Assembly: GCA_934572465.1 (NCBI GenBank) | Contig: CAKTLG010000044.1 | Span: forward strand, 1 to 10,589 | DNA: 10,589 nt | Origin: an uncultured Oscillospiraceae bacterium | GTDB taxonomy: Bacteria > Bacillota > Clostridia > Oscillospirales > Oscillospiraceae | Reading direction: 5' to 3' | Shown here: positions 1-7,034 of the stretch, one piece after another | Position numbering within the stretch: position 1 is the first letter of the stretch | How the letters are laid out: each line of letters opens with the position of its first letter | Made by a program: the position numbers and the translations under genes | Notes under the pieces: model-generated | What the model saw: the letters and a program-made list of their open reading frames with translations, nothing else | What the model was told of the DNA's origin: nothing | Databases searched by the model: none

Positions 1-299
1 CCGAGGCCCTTGACGATGCCGACCGAGCCGTTCTTGTTGTCCTCGGGATTGTAGAGGCTGTTGAGGGGGCACCAGGTACCCTCGTCGACCAGCTCCATGA
101 TGCGCTGCATCGCCGTCCACTGGCCGGACTCGTTCAGGGACTCGGTGCTGCGGCCGGCTTCCAGCGCGGCCTCGCGGATCTCGTGGATCTCCTGCTCCAC
201 CTGCTGGATCTCGGCGGCGTTGTCCTCGTTGAACGAGGCGAGCTCCTTACCGATGACCGGCATGGTCTGGAAATAAGAGGGCATGGAATATTCGCTCAT
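1..299 (-). CDS. gcdA: Glutaconyl-CoA decarboxylase alpha subunit (carboxyltransferase), 5' part only
   Basis: The N-terminal 99 residues are visible; the gene runs off the left edge of the window. The protein starts MSEYSMPSYFQTMP and reaches NPEDNKNGSVGIVKGL. Both stretches match, from memory, the N-terminus of the Acidaminococcus fermentans decarboxylase alpha subunit (also SMPRYFQNMP and NPQGNKNGSVAIVKGLG). In the known family this subunit moves CO2 from glutaconyl-CoA to the biotin carrier, giving crotonyl-CoA, while a membrane partner pumps Na+. The ATG is preceded by a strong AGAAGGAG box. The gene follows gctB by 32 nt on the same strand, so it should be co-transcribed with the CoA-transferase. 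The biotin-carrier and membrane subunits are not in the window. Related carboxyltransferases such as the methylmalonyl-CoA or propionyl-CoA types are less likely given the neighbours. Confidence 0.9.
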   Translation of the reverse strand, partial: MSEYSMPSYFQTMPVIGKELASFNEDNAAEIQQVEQEIHEIREAALEAGRSTESLNESGQWTAMQRIMELVDEGTWCPLNSLYNPEDNKNGSVGIVKGL

Positions 300-331
300 A
301 TATGTTTCTCCTTCTTATTGAAATAACAAAA

Positions 332-1138
332 TTACTTTTCCTTTGGGACCTTGATGAACGCCTGACCGGGGTCGATCTCCTCGCGGATGAGGCGGATGAT
401 CTCGGGGTCGGGGCCTTCCATCAGCTCGGCGCGGGAAACGTCGATCTCGAAGCCGGTGTTTTCCTGCACCATTTCGGGAGAGGAGAACGGATAATAGTAG
501 GCGAGGTACATGCGCTTGGTCTGCTCGTCAAACTTCATGATGCCGAGGTCGGTGACGACCATCTGCGGGCCGCGGTTGCCGGGAAGGCCCGCGCGCTCAC
601 GGCCGCCGGGGCCGTCCATCCAGCCGCAGGAGGTGATGTAGTCGACATGATCCATGAAGCGGCGCTTCTGGTGCTGCATCATGATGATGGTGTTGCAGTA
701 GGTGGCGATGCCGTTCGCGCCGCCGGAGCCGGTGAAGCGCGTGGTGGGCTGCAGATAGTCGCCCTTGCCGAAGATGCACGTGGAGTTCACGTTGCCGTAG
801 GGGTCGATCTGCGCGCCGCCGATGAAGGCGACGAGACGGTCCTCGTCGTGCAGCCACTCGTTGGCCTCGAAGCCGACGAAGCGGATGTTGGGCCACTGCA
901 CGGCGCAGTGCGCCATGAAGCGGTTATCGCCGACGGAGCGGGGGACCTCAACGGGGTCGCAGTCCATCAGGCCCGACTCGACGATGGGGTGGCAGCTGGG
1001 GCAGACCGCGCGCTTGGCGAGCGACGCGCCGATCAGCGGAAGGCCCGTGCCGACGATGACGATCTGATTTTCCTTGATGCTCTTTGCGATGGCGTAAGCC
1101 TGCATTTCCTGCTTGGTATATTTCGTATAATCAGCCAT
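332..1138 (-). CDS. gctB: Glutaconate CoA-transferase subunit B
   Basis: A 268-residue class I CoA-transferase beta subunit; the A. fermentans protein is about the same length. With GctA it moves CoA from acetyl-CoA to 2-hydroxyglutarate or glutaconate in the cytoplasmic glutamate fermentation pathway. The catalytic glutamate known from the A. fermentans enzyme (Glu54 of the beta subunit), which forms the enzyme-CoA thioester, is present at exactly residue 54 in HPIVESGLMD. A Gly-rich TGSGGAN stretch at about residues 136-142 fits the CoA-transferase fold. The ATG lies 15 nt after the gctA stop, with GGGAGG in that gap, so translation is probably coupled. No truncation or frameshift is seen. 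Subunits of 3-oxoacid CoA-transferases share the fold, but the gcdA neighbour favours glutaconate. Confidence 0.93.
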   Translation of the reverse strand: MADYTKYTKQEMQAYAIAKSIKENQIVIVGTGLPLIGASLAKRAVCPSCHPIVESGLMDCDPVEVPRSVGDNRFMAHCAVQWPNIRFVGFEANEWLHDEDRLVAFIGGAQIDPYGNVNSTCIFGKGDYLQPTTRFTGSGGANGIATYCNTIIMMQHQKRRFMDHVDYITSCGWMDGPGGRERAGLPGNRGPQMVVTDLGIMKFDEQTKRMYLAYYYPFSSPEMVQENTGFEIDVSRAELMEGPDPEIIRLIREEIDPGQAFIKVPKEK

Positions 1139-1153
1139 TTTCCTTTTCCTCCC

Positions 1154-2251
1154 TTAGTGTGTGGTGGAATAGCCGAGGTGCGGCTCGTTCTTCAGGCGCA
1201 TCAGGCGGCTGCCGCCGATCTTGTCGAGCAGCGCGGCCTGGTCGGCGCAGCTGTAGACCCACTTTTCAAGGTAATCCTCGAACGTCTCGGGGATGAGCGT
1301 GCCCTCCACGGCGGCCTTGGCGGCCTTGGCCGCGACCTCGGCGGCGGCGATGAGCTTTTCGTCGGCGGGCGCTTTTTCAAGGCTCTTGGCGGCCTTGGCG
1401 GCGGCCTTGGCCAGCTGCTCGATCGCGTCGGCCTTGTCCTGATACTTCGAGGCCTTGTCGTATTCCTTCAGCGCCGCGTCGTCGTCGTCATAGTAGTCGT
1501 AGCACTGGGCGGGCCATGCGCCGTAGGGCGCCTTGACGACCGCCTGCACGCACTCGCCGAAGATGCGGGTCTTGGTGGGATCGCGGCGGATGTACTCGTT
1601 GGAGACGATCTCCTCGCACGTCACGATGGTCTTGCGCGCGGCGACGGCGATGTCGATATCGTGGAACTCATCGCCCATGATGATGCAGGTGCCGTCCGGC
1701 GATGCCTGCTGGACATGGATGAGCGCGGTGTCGATCTTGGGAACGGGAACGGCGACGACCTTCTGCCCCGGGACCATGGGATTCTCGATCTCGACGCACT
1801 TGAGGTCCTCGATCTTGGGCATGGTCTTGCGCTTTTCCTCGCTGATGCCCCAGAACTTCATCAGGCCGCTGCCCTGCATCAGACGCACCGGCAGGAACGG
1901 AAGGCCGAGAGAAGACGCATGCAGCATGAGCATCAGCACATCCTGAGAATAATCCTCATAGGTGAGCTTGCCCTGCTCGATGAACGCGCGGAAGCGGCGG
2001 GAAACGTTGGTGTAGCCGGAGTTTGCGGTGTAGCAGTTGATGTACGCCGCCACGCGGCCCTCGCCGATGAGCATGTCGACCTCGCCGCCGCCGGGGCCGG
2101 CGTAAACGATGAAGTCCTTCTGGCCCTGACGCAGAATCTCGGAGACCGCCGCATAGGGCTTGCGGTTGGTGGTGAAGCCGCCGGTAGCGAGTACGTCGCC
2201 GTTTTCGACGTACTTGGCAACGGCATCGTGCAGTGACATGACCTTATTCAA
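1154..2251 (-). CDS. gctA: Glutaconate CoA-transferase subunit A with an Ala/Lys-rich insertion
   Basis: A 365-residue alpha subunit of glutaconate CoA-transferase, partner of GctB. The N-terminal part aligns closely with the remembered A. fermentans GctA: GGFTTNRKPYAAV at residues 24-36, INCYTANSG at 71-79, VSRRFR at 83-88, YSQDV at 101-105 and TCEEI at 211-215. That enzyme has about 320 residues. The extra length sits near the C-terminus at about residues 270-320, a charged alanine-rich stretch (for example LAKAAAKAAKSLEK) likely to form a helix or coiled coil. The family ending then resumes with EKWVYSC...LGYSTTH. The start is TTG, four codons before an in-frame ATG; it is chosen because AGGGAGGG lies 7 nt upstream of it and because MNKVMSLHDA matches the family start. 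It is the first gene of the gctA-gctB-gcdA operon. Confidence 0.92.
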   Translation of the reverse strand: MNKVMSLHDAVAKYVENGDVLATGGFTTNRKPYAAVSEILRQGQKDFIVYAGPGGGEVDMLIGEGRVAAYINCYTANSGYTNVSRRFRAFIEQGKLTYEDYSQDVLMLMLHASSLGLPFLPVRLMQGSGLMKFWGISEEKRKTMPKIEDLKCVEIENPMVPGQKVVAVPVPKIDTALIHVQQASPDGTCIIMGDEFHDIDIAVAARKTIVTCEEIVSNEYIRRDPTKTRIFGECVQAVVKAPYGAWPAQCYDYYDDDDAALKEYDKASKYQDKADAIEQLAKAAAKAAKSLEKAPADEKLIAAAEVAAKAAKAAVEGTLIPETFEDYLEKWVYSCADQAALLDKIGGSRLMRLKNEPHLGYSTTH

Positions 2252-2266
2252 GATAAAACCCTCCCT
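2249..2266 (-). promoter_or_regulatory. gctA ribosome binding site and TTG start
   Basis: On the minus strand AGGGAGGG (2259-2266) is followed by a 7-nt spacer and then TTG. The in-frame ATG at codon 5 would be 19 nt from the same box, which is too far. This decides for the rare TTG start and may moderate translation of the first gene of the operon. Confidence 0.75.
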
Positions 2267-2359
2267 GAATTTTGATGATCGTATGTATCGCCAAAGAGCA
2301 TTCCTTGCATGGTTTCCTTCAAAAACCGATAAAAGATGCTCATACAGGCTTCATTTTAG

Positions 2360-2388
2360 ATTATAGTGGAATTCCGGCGCAAAAGCAA
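2360..2388 (-). promoter_or_regulatory. Promoter of the gctA-gctB-gcdA operon
   Basis: On the minus strand the -35 is TTGCTT (2383-2388) and the -10 is a perfect TATAAT (2360-2365), with a 17-bp spacer (2366-2382). The start of transcription would fall near 2353, leaving a leader of about 100 nt before the TTG codon. The palindrome GGAATTCC (2368-2375) lies inside the spacer and could be part of an operator, for example for the LysR regulator encoded upstream, but that is a guess. No known riboswitch was recognised in the leader. Confidence 0.7.
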
Positions 2389-2475
2389 TGGAAATCGCCT
2401 TGATGTCCGCTAAAAAACTGAACAAATTTTTCTTGCCTTTTTTGTCGCTTCCGTGTAGGTGCCGCCGGACGCTTC

Positions 2476-2494
2476 AAAAAAGCGCCGCGCTTTT
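2476..2494. repeat. Perfect 9-bp palindrome AAAAAGCGC / GCGCTTTTT
   Basis: The arms 2476-2484 and 2486-2494 are exact reverse complements around one central base (2485). Read on the minus strand it gives a small stem followed by T6 (2475-2480), so it may act as a weak terminator for the lysR transcript about 150 nt after its stop. It could equally be a protein-binding palindrome. The stem has few GC pairs, so terminator strength is doubtful. Confidence 0.45.
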
Positions 2495-2586
2495 TGCAAG
2501 ATTTCCTGCAATTCGATCCATGCCGCCGAGGCCGCGCTCCGGCGCGGCGGCGAAGCTGTCCGTCCCGCAGGGATGCTTCAGACAGC

Positions 2587-2629
2587 AGGGCTCCGGCGCT
2601 GAGCAGCGCCGGAGCCCTGTTCCGTTTTT
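2587..2629. terminator. 14-bp GC-rich hairpin downstream of lysR, terminator-like
   Basis: The arms 2587-2600 and 2605-2618 are perfectly complementary (AGGGCTCCGGCGCT and its reverse complement) around a 4-nt loop. The T-rich tract lies on the plus-strand side (T5 at 2625-2629, then more T), not downstream of lysR on the minus strand. As a factor-independent terminator it is therefore oriented against the neighbouring genes. It may still stop or stabilise the lysR mRNA as a plain stem. Orientation and function are uncertain. Confidence 0.5.
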
Positions 2630-2648
2630 CCTTTTCCGCGCCGCGCGC

Positions 2649-3557
2649 TCACGTCCGCGCGGCGATGTGCGCCGGCTCCTGCGGCAGCTCGCGGAGAAAA
2701 TCGAGCACGCAGTCGCGCAGGCGGAGCAGCTCCTGCGGCGTATTCCTGCGCAGGAGCATCCCCATGCCGAGCTCCCGCCCCGCCTGCGGGCTGACGGGCA
2801 GCGCCTGCACGCCGTGCGTCCTGCCGCGGATCATGATCTCGGTCATCATCGTCACGCCGAGGCCCTTGCTCACCATGCGGATCACCGTTTCGTCGTCCAC
2901 GTAGCACGGGCGGATGTTCGGCCTGACCCTGTTGGCGTTCAGCACCGCGTTCACGTCGATGTCGAATTTCCCGTAGGGCATCAGGAACTCCTTCCCTTCA
3001 AACTCCTCCACGGGAAAGCTCTCTCTGCCGCGGACGGGATAATCCTCCGGCAGAATGGCGTACATCAGATCGCGCCCCAGCGGCGTCCAGTCGCAGGTGA
3101 TGCGGTTCTGCCGCGCGGCAAAGATAACGTCCGTGCGCCCGCTCTCGAGCAGCTCGAACGGCTCGATCGCATGGTCGACCATGCGCAGATCCACGTCCGT
3201 GTCCGGACAGACGCGCCGGAAGCGGTAGAGGATCTCCGGCATCCAGTGCATGGCGATGCTCGCGTAGGCGGCGATGCGGATCGTCTCGACCTTTTTCTCG
3301 GTGATGGCGGCGATCTGGTTCTCCAGCTTGGCCGTGGCGCTCAGATACTCGCGGATGGCCGGCAGCAGCGCCTCGCCCTCCTCCGTCAGCGATACGCCGC
3401 TGTGGTCGCGCCGGATGAGCGCCAGCCCCAGCTCCCGCTCCAGGCCGTTGATAAGGTGCGTCAGCCCCGACTGCGTGTAGCCCACCACCTCCGACGCCTT
3501 GGAAAAGCTGCCAAGGCTCACCGCCGTCATCAATATCTCAAGCTTTTTACTGTCCAT
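2649..3557 (-). CDS. LysR-family transcriptional regulator
   Basis: A 302-residue protein of normal LysR-type length. The N-terminal winged helix-turn-helix covers about residues 1-60: KLEILMTAVSLGSFSKAS, then VVGYTQSGLTHLINGLEREL, then LTEEGEALLP. An effector-binding substrate domain follows from about residue 85. The ATG at 3555-3557 is chosen because GGGAGG lies 8 nt upstream; an earlier in-frame TTG would overlap that box. The gene diverges from brnQ with interlocking promoters and lies upstream of the gct operon on the same strand. LysR proteins often control a divergent neighbour and themselves, so brnQ is the first candidate target and the gct operon the second (inference). The effector cannot be read from sequence. 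Confidence 0.93.
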   Translation of the reverse strand: MDSKKLEILMTAVSLGSFSKASEVVGYTQSGLTHLINGLERELGLALIRRDHSGVSLTEEGEALLPAIREYLSATAKLENQIAAITEKKVETIRIAAYASIAMHWMPEILYRFRRVCPDTDVDLRMVDHAIEPFELLESGRTDVIFAARQNRITCDWTPLGRDLMYAILPEDYPVRGRESFPVEEFEGKEFLMPYGKFDIDVNAVLNANRVRPNIRPCYVDDETVIRMVSKGLGVTMMTEIMIRGRTHGVQALPVSPQAGRELGMGMLLRRNTPQELLRLRDCVLDFLRELPQEPAHIAART

Positions 3558-3601
3558 GGCCGTATCCTCCCGCAAGGGGTATTTTGATTTGTAATATAAC
3601 T

Positions 3602-3629
3602 ATTATAACTGCCCGTTTTACTTTTGCAA
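3602..3629 (-). promoter_or_regulatory. Promoter of the lysR gene
   Basis: Minus strand: -35 TTGCAA (3624-3629), 16-bp spacer, -10 perfect TATAAT (3602-3607). Transcription would start near 3595. Its -35 lies inside the spacer of the divergent brnQ promoter, so the two RNA polymerase sites overlap. The AT-rich stretch with repeated GTTATA just downstream (about 3590-3609) is a candidate regulator-binding site. Confidence 0.6.
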
Positions 3630-3645
3630 GCCTCTGGTGTAATAT
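3617..3645 (+). promoter_or_regulatory. Candidate promoter of brnQ
   Basis: Plus strand: -35 TTTACT (3617-3622), 17-bp spacer, -10 TAATAT (3640-3645). The hexamers match consensus only moderately (4 of 6 each), which fits a promoter that depends on an activator. The predicted transcript starts only a few bases before the ribosome binding site AAAGGAG, so the leader would be very short. The start site is inferred, not shown. Confidence 0.45.
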
Positions 3646-3672
3646 TTCCCGCATAAAGGAGTTGATTTTTCC

Positions 3673-5037
3673 ATGACCGCCAAACGACTGACCCTCCAGC
3701 AGAAGCTGCTCGTCGCCGGAACGCTGTTCGGCATGTTTTTCGGCGCGGGCAACCTGATCTTCCCCGTGCACCTCGGCCAGATGGCAGGACGCAACGTCAC
3801 CGCCGCCATCATCGGCTTCATCATCACCGCCGTCGGCATCCCCATCTTCGGCGTCGCCGCCATCGGCGTAACGCACTCCGACGGCCTGCAGACGCTCTCA
3901 AGCAAGGTCGGCCGCGGCTACGGCGTGTTCTTCACGTGCCTTTTGTATCTGACGATCGGCCCGCTGTTCGCCATTCCCCGCTGCGCGACCGTTTCGTTCA
4001 CCACGGGCGTCGTCCCCATGCTGGGCGCGGAGTCGCCGGAGTGGCTGTACCTGCTCGTTTTCTCCGCGGTCTTCTTCGCCTTCGTGCTCTTCTTCTCGCT
4101 GCGGCCGGGCAGGATCACGCTCTGGATCGGCAAGATCATCAATCCGGTGTTCCTGCTCTTCCTCGCCATCCTGGTCATCGCGGCGCTGCTGTCCCCCGGC
4201 GCCGCCGTCTCCACGGTCGAGCCGGTCGAGGCCTATCGCAGCGACGCCTTCTTCCCCGCGCTCATCGAAGGCTACGGCACGATGGACGCCATCGCGGGTC
4301 TCGCCTTCGGCATCGTGGTCATTGACGTGATCCGCCGCATGGGCGTGAACGACGACGACGCCATCGCGCGGGACGTGCTCTCCTCCGGCGTCTTCACGGG
4401 GCTGCTGATGGCGCTGATCTATGTGGTGACCATCCTTGTCGGCGCGCAGTCGCGCGGGCTTTTCGAGCTGTCGGAAAACGGCGGCATCGCCCTGACGCAG
4501 ATCGCCGGACACTACCTCGGCGGCGTCGGACAGCTCATTCTTGCCGTCACCATCACGTTCGCCTGCCTCAAGACCTCCATCGGCCTTGTCACCGCCTGCG
4601 CCGAGACCTTTGCCAAGATGACGCACGAGCGCGTCTCCTACCGCACGTGGGCGATCGTCTTCACGCTCTTTTCCTTCGCCGTTTCCAACGTCGGGCTGAG
4701 CGCCATCATCAATTACGCCGTGCCGATGCTCATGCTGCTCTATCCCCCCGCCATCGCGCTGATCATCCTCGCCTTCATCGGCCGCTTTTTCGCGCACGAC
4801 CGCGTCGTGTACATCGCAACGATGACCGGCACCTGGGCCGCCGCGATCTTCGACTGCATGAAGACGCTGCCCGCCGCCATGCAGGAGGCGCTGCACCTCG
4901 GCGCGCCCGTCGCCTTCGCGGCCGAATACCTCCCGCTGTTCGATAAGAACCTCGGCTGGCTGCTGCCCGCCGTCATCGGTTTCGCCATCGGCATGGCGAT
5001 CCATCTGAGCCGGAAGAAAGCGCCCGAGCGCGCGTGA
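3673..5037 (+). CDS. brnQ: Branched-chain amino acid:cation symporter, BrnQ/LIVCS family
   Basis: A 454-residue, very hydrophobic protein with about twelve predicted membrane spans. The family signature FGMFFGAGNLIFP stands at residues 19-31 inside the first span. GPLFAIPRCATVSFTTG follows at about residues 96-112, a stretch typical of BrnQ carriers. Members import leucine, isoleucine and valine, driven by Na+ or H+. The ATG follows AAAGGAG at 11-nt spacing. The gene diverges from the LysR regulator, suggesting control by it, and ends in a strong terminator, so it is a single-gene unit. It could supply branched-chain amino acids for growth or fermentation in this amino acid-using organism. 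The substrate is assigned by family only. Confidence 0.93.
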   Translation: MTAKRLTLQQKLLVAGTLFGMFFGAGNLIFPVHLGQMAGRNVTAAIIGFIITAVGIPIFGVAAIGVTHSDGLQTLSSKVGRGYGVFFTCLLYLTIGPLFAIPRCATVSFTTGVVPMLGAESPEWLYLLVFSAVFFAFVLFFSLRPGRITLWIGKIINPVFLLFLAILVIAALLSPGAAVSTVEPVEAYRSDAFFPALIEGYGTMDAIAGLAFGIVVIDVIRRMGVNDDDAIARDVLSSGVFTGLLMALIYVVTILVGAQSRGLFELSENGGIALTQIAGHYLGGVGQLILAVTITFACLKTSIGLVTACAETFAKMTHERVSYRTWAIVFTLFSFAVSNVGLSAIINYAVPMLMLLYPPAIALIILAFIGRFFAHDRVVYIATMTGTWAAAIFDCMKTLPAAMQEALHLGAPVAFAAEYLPLFDKNLGWLLPAVIGFAIGMAIHLSRKKAPERA

Positions 5038-5048
5038 TCCCGCAGAGC

Positions 5049-5089
5049 AAGGCCGCCCCCTGAGCCGTCAGGCTCAGGGGGCGGTTTTT
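5049..5089 (+). terminator. Rho-independent terminator of brnQ
   Basis: The perfect 14-bp stem CCGCCCCCTGAGCC (5053-5066) pairs with 5071-5084 around the loop GTCA and is followed by T5 (5085-5089). The AAGG before the stem can extend it by pairing with the T tract. It lies 15 nt after the brnQ stop. The convergent adenine deaminase gene ends at 5119, so the hairpin may also slow transcription from that side, though no good T tract lies on the minus strand. Confidence 0.92.
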
Positions 5090-5118
5090 CATATCTTCAT
5101 GTCTGCGCAGCCGGACGC

Positions 5119-6852
5119 TTACACGTAGCGCTGGTGGACAACGTCGAACACGCCGCGCGTGGTGAGACGCAGCGTCGGGATAACGGTCAGCGCCATGAAC
5201 GAGAGCGTCATGAACGGGTCGACCCCGCGCGAGACGCCGAGGGCGAACGCCTGCTCCTTGGCGTTTTCCAGCGCCTCGTTGACCTCGACGAGCGGCGCTT
5301 CGCTCATGATGCCCGCGATCTGGAGCTGCACCTCGCCGAGCACCCTGCCGCCGTCCATCACGACGATGCCGCCGCCAAGCTCGACCACGCGGTTGACCGC
5401 CGCGGCCATGTCCTCCTCGTTCGCGCCGACGACGATGATGTTGTGGCTGTCATGCGAGATGGACGTCGCCACCGCGCCGGACTTGAGGCCGTAGCCCTTG
5501 ATATAGCCGATGCCGATGTGGTGCGTGTTCTTGTGGCGCTCGATGACGGCGATCTTGAGGATGTCGTCCTCGACGCTGATCTTTTCGGCGTAGCCCGCGT
5601 CGGTCGTGACGATCTCGCCGGGGATCATGCCGAGCACCGCGCGCGGGCGGGACTCGATAAAGTCCTCCGCCGTGAGATGCGCGACGTGGAACGTCTCGTG
5701 GGAGCGCCTGACGAGGTGCGGGTCGATCTCGGGCGCTTCAAAGGGCGTGACGGTCTTGCCGTCGAACATCAGTTTGCCCTTCTTGTAGACCTCGAGAATG
5801 TTGAAATCCTCAAAGTTGTCGATCACGACAAAGTCCGCAAGAAAGCCCGGGGCGATCGCGCCGCGGTTGTTGAGCAGGAAGTAGCGCGCGGCATGGTGGC
5901 TGGCGCATTTGACGGCGATGATCGGGTCGACGCCCGCCTTGATGGCGCGGCGCACGATGTAGTCGATATGGCCCTTTTCGAGCAGGTCGTTGGGGTGCTT
6001 GTCGTCGGTGCAGAACATACAGTAGGTGTAGTACTGCGGCGTGAGCAGCGGGAGCAGCGCGTCAAGGTTGCGCGCCGCCGTGCCCTCGCGGATCATGATG
6101 TACTGCCCGCGCTCGAGCTTGGCGAGCGCGTCCTCCACGGTGCTGCATTCGTGGTCGGAATAGACGCCGGCGGCGATGTAGGCATTCAGGTCGTTGCCCG
6201 TGAGGCCGGGGGCGTGGCCGTCGATCTTCTTGTGGTGCGCCTGCGCGGCGACGATCTTTTCGAGCACCTGCTCGTCGGCGTTCGCCACGCCGACATAGTT
6301 CATCATCTCGGCAAGGCCCTCGACGCGGTTGTGCTCGTAGAACGAGTCGATCGCGCGGTAATCGAGCACCGCGCCGGATTCGTCGAGCGGCGTCGCCGGC
6401 ACGCAGGAGGGCAGCATGAAGCGCACGTCGAGCGGCAGCTCCTCGGTGGCCTGCAGCATATACTCGATGCCGTCGGTCCCCATGACGTTGGCGATCTCGT
6501 GCGGGTCGGTGATGACGGTGGTGGTGCCGTGCGGGATGACGGCGTTGGCAAATTCCTTGGGGGAAACGAGCGCGCTCTCAAGGTGGATGTGCGCGTCGAC
6601 AAAGCCGGGCAGCACGAGCTTGCCGCCCATGTCGATCTCCACTTCGCCCTCGTAATGCTCGCCCATGCCCGCGATGAGCCCCTCGGCCACGGCGATGTCG
6701 CCATGACTGAGCTCGTTGCAGAAGACGTTCACATACGTCGCGTTTTTGAGCACGAGGTCGGCCTTCTGCCGGCCCGACGCCACCTCGACGACGTGGAGCT
6801 TCTTATTCAGCTTGCGGTTGATCTTGCCTGCGTAGCTTTCCCGGTATGCCAT
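5119..6852 (-). CDS. ade: Adenine deaminase
   Basis: A 577-residue amidohydrolase, the usual length for bacterial Ade/AdeC. It converts adenine to hypoxanthine and ammonia in purine salvage, in the cytoplasm. The metal-binding signature VDAHIHLES is at residues 85-93. Further family blocks are DPHEIANVMG (116-125), GLAEMMNYVGV (179-189), DGHAPGL (211-217), YSDHEC (231-236), MIREGTAARN (253-262), FCTDDKHPNDL (280-290) and SISHDSHN (464-471). The C-terminal domain reaches the expected end, so the gene looks complete. The ATG has AAGGAGG 7 nt upstream. It lies 182 nt downstream of a purine-type phosphoribosyltransferase on the same strand, with a terminator between, so co-transcription may be only partial. 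No purine riboswitch core was recognised in its leader. Confidence 0.96.
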   Translation of the reverse strand: MAYRESYAGKINRKLNKKLHVVEVASGRQKADLVLKNATYVNVFCNELSHGDIAVAEGLIAGMGEHYEGEVEIDMGGKLVLPGFVDAHIHLESALVSPKEFANAVIPHGTTTVITDPHEIANVMGTDGIEYMLQATEELPLDVRFMLPSCVPATPLDESGAVLDYRAIDSFYEHNRVEGLAEMMNYVGVANADEQVLEKIVAAQAHHKKIDGHAPGLTGNDLNAYIAAGVYSDHECSTVEDALAKLERGQYIMIREGTAARNLDALLPLLTPQYYTYCMFCTDDKHPNDLLEKGHIDYIVRRAIKAGVDPIIAVKCASHHAARYFLLNNRGAIAPGFLADFVVIDNFEDFNILEVYKKGKLMFDGKTVTPFEAPEIDPHLVRRSHETFHVAHLTAEDFIESRPRAVLGMIPGEIVTTDAGYAEKISVEDDILKIAVIERHKNTHHIGIGYIKGYGLKSGAVATSISHDSHNIIVVGANEEDMAAAVNRVVELGGGIVVMDGGRVLGEVQLQIAGIMSEAPLVEVNEALENAKEQAFALGVSRGVDPFMTLSFMALTVIPTLRLTTRGVFDVVHQRYV

Positions 6853-6941
6853 GCGTGTTCCTCCTTATGCAGTCTTTCCCTCTGTGTCTCTTCCGTGCGC
6901 CGCCGTGCGGGGCGGCAGGGGTATTTTTCTAAGAGTACTAC

Positions 6942-6983
6942 GATTCCCCGCGATTGTCGAGCAGAAATCGCGGTGGGATTTTT
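6942..6983. repeat. Bulged inverted repeat in the adenine deaminase leader
   Basis: CCGCGATT (6948-6955) and AATCGCGG (6966-6973) are exact complements around a 10-nt loop. Beyond one bulged base (6974) the pairing continues outward to about 6942 and 6980. T5 (6979-6983) lies on the plus-strand side, so it is not a terminator for the minus-strand genes. It sits 90 nt before the ade start and may be an operator, a leader structure, or a terminator of antisense RNA. A weak possible ade promoter overlaps it on the minus strand: TCGACA (6955-6960), 17 bp, TACTCT (6932-6937). Function unknown. Confidence 0.5.
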
Positions 6984-6995
6984 GTGCGATTTGCC

Positions 6996-7026
6996 AATAA
7001 GAAAAGGACGGCTCCCGCCGTCCTTT
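6996..7026 (-). terminator. Terminator of the phosphoribosyltransferase gene
   Basis: The perfect 10-bp stem AAAGGACGGC (7003-7012 on the plus strand) pairs with 7017-7026 around a 4-nt loop. Read on the minus strand it starts 8 nt after the phosphoribosyltransferase stop, and the T-rich TCTTATT follows it. The imperfect T tract suggests partial termination, so some read-through into ade is possible. Confidence 0.72.
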
Positions 7027-7034
7027 CGATCGAT

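Larger units (their letters stand above)
2252..2648. other. 397-nt intergenic region between gctA and the lysR gene
   Basis: No credible gene is seen here. The part near gctA (2252-2440) is AT-rich and holds the operon promoter and leader. The part near lysR (2460-2620) is GC-rich and carries two clear inverted repeats listed separately. A smaller repeat also occurs: GCCGCGC (2531-2537) pairs with GCGCGGC (2542-2548). A further pair, GCTGTC (2554-2559) and GACAGC (2581-2586), encloses a short TCCC/GGGA stem. The function of this structured half is unknown; it probably ends the lysR transcript. Confidence 0.6.

Noticed and set aside
302..2236. A 644-codon open frame on the plus strand over gctB and gctA
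   Set aside because: It is antisense to two well-recognised genes. Its Ala/Gly/Asp/His/Val-rich, motif-free product is typical of the reverse frame of GC-rich coding DNA.
2388..3587. A 399-codon plus-strand open frame over the lysR gene
   Set aside because: It is the reverse shadow of a recognisable LysR regulator and crosses several inverted repeats; there is no family resemblance.
6853..7034. Purine riboswitch in front of ade
   Set aside because: The conserved purine-riboswitch core sequences and three-way junction could not be found; only a simple bulged hairpin is seen.
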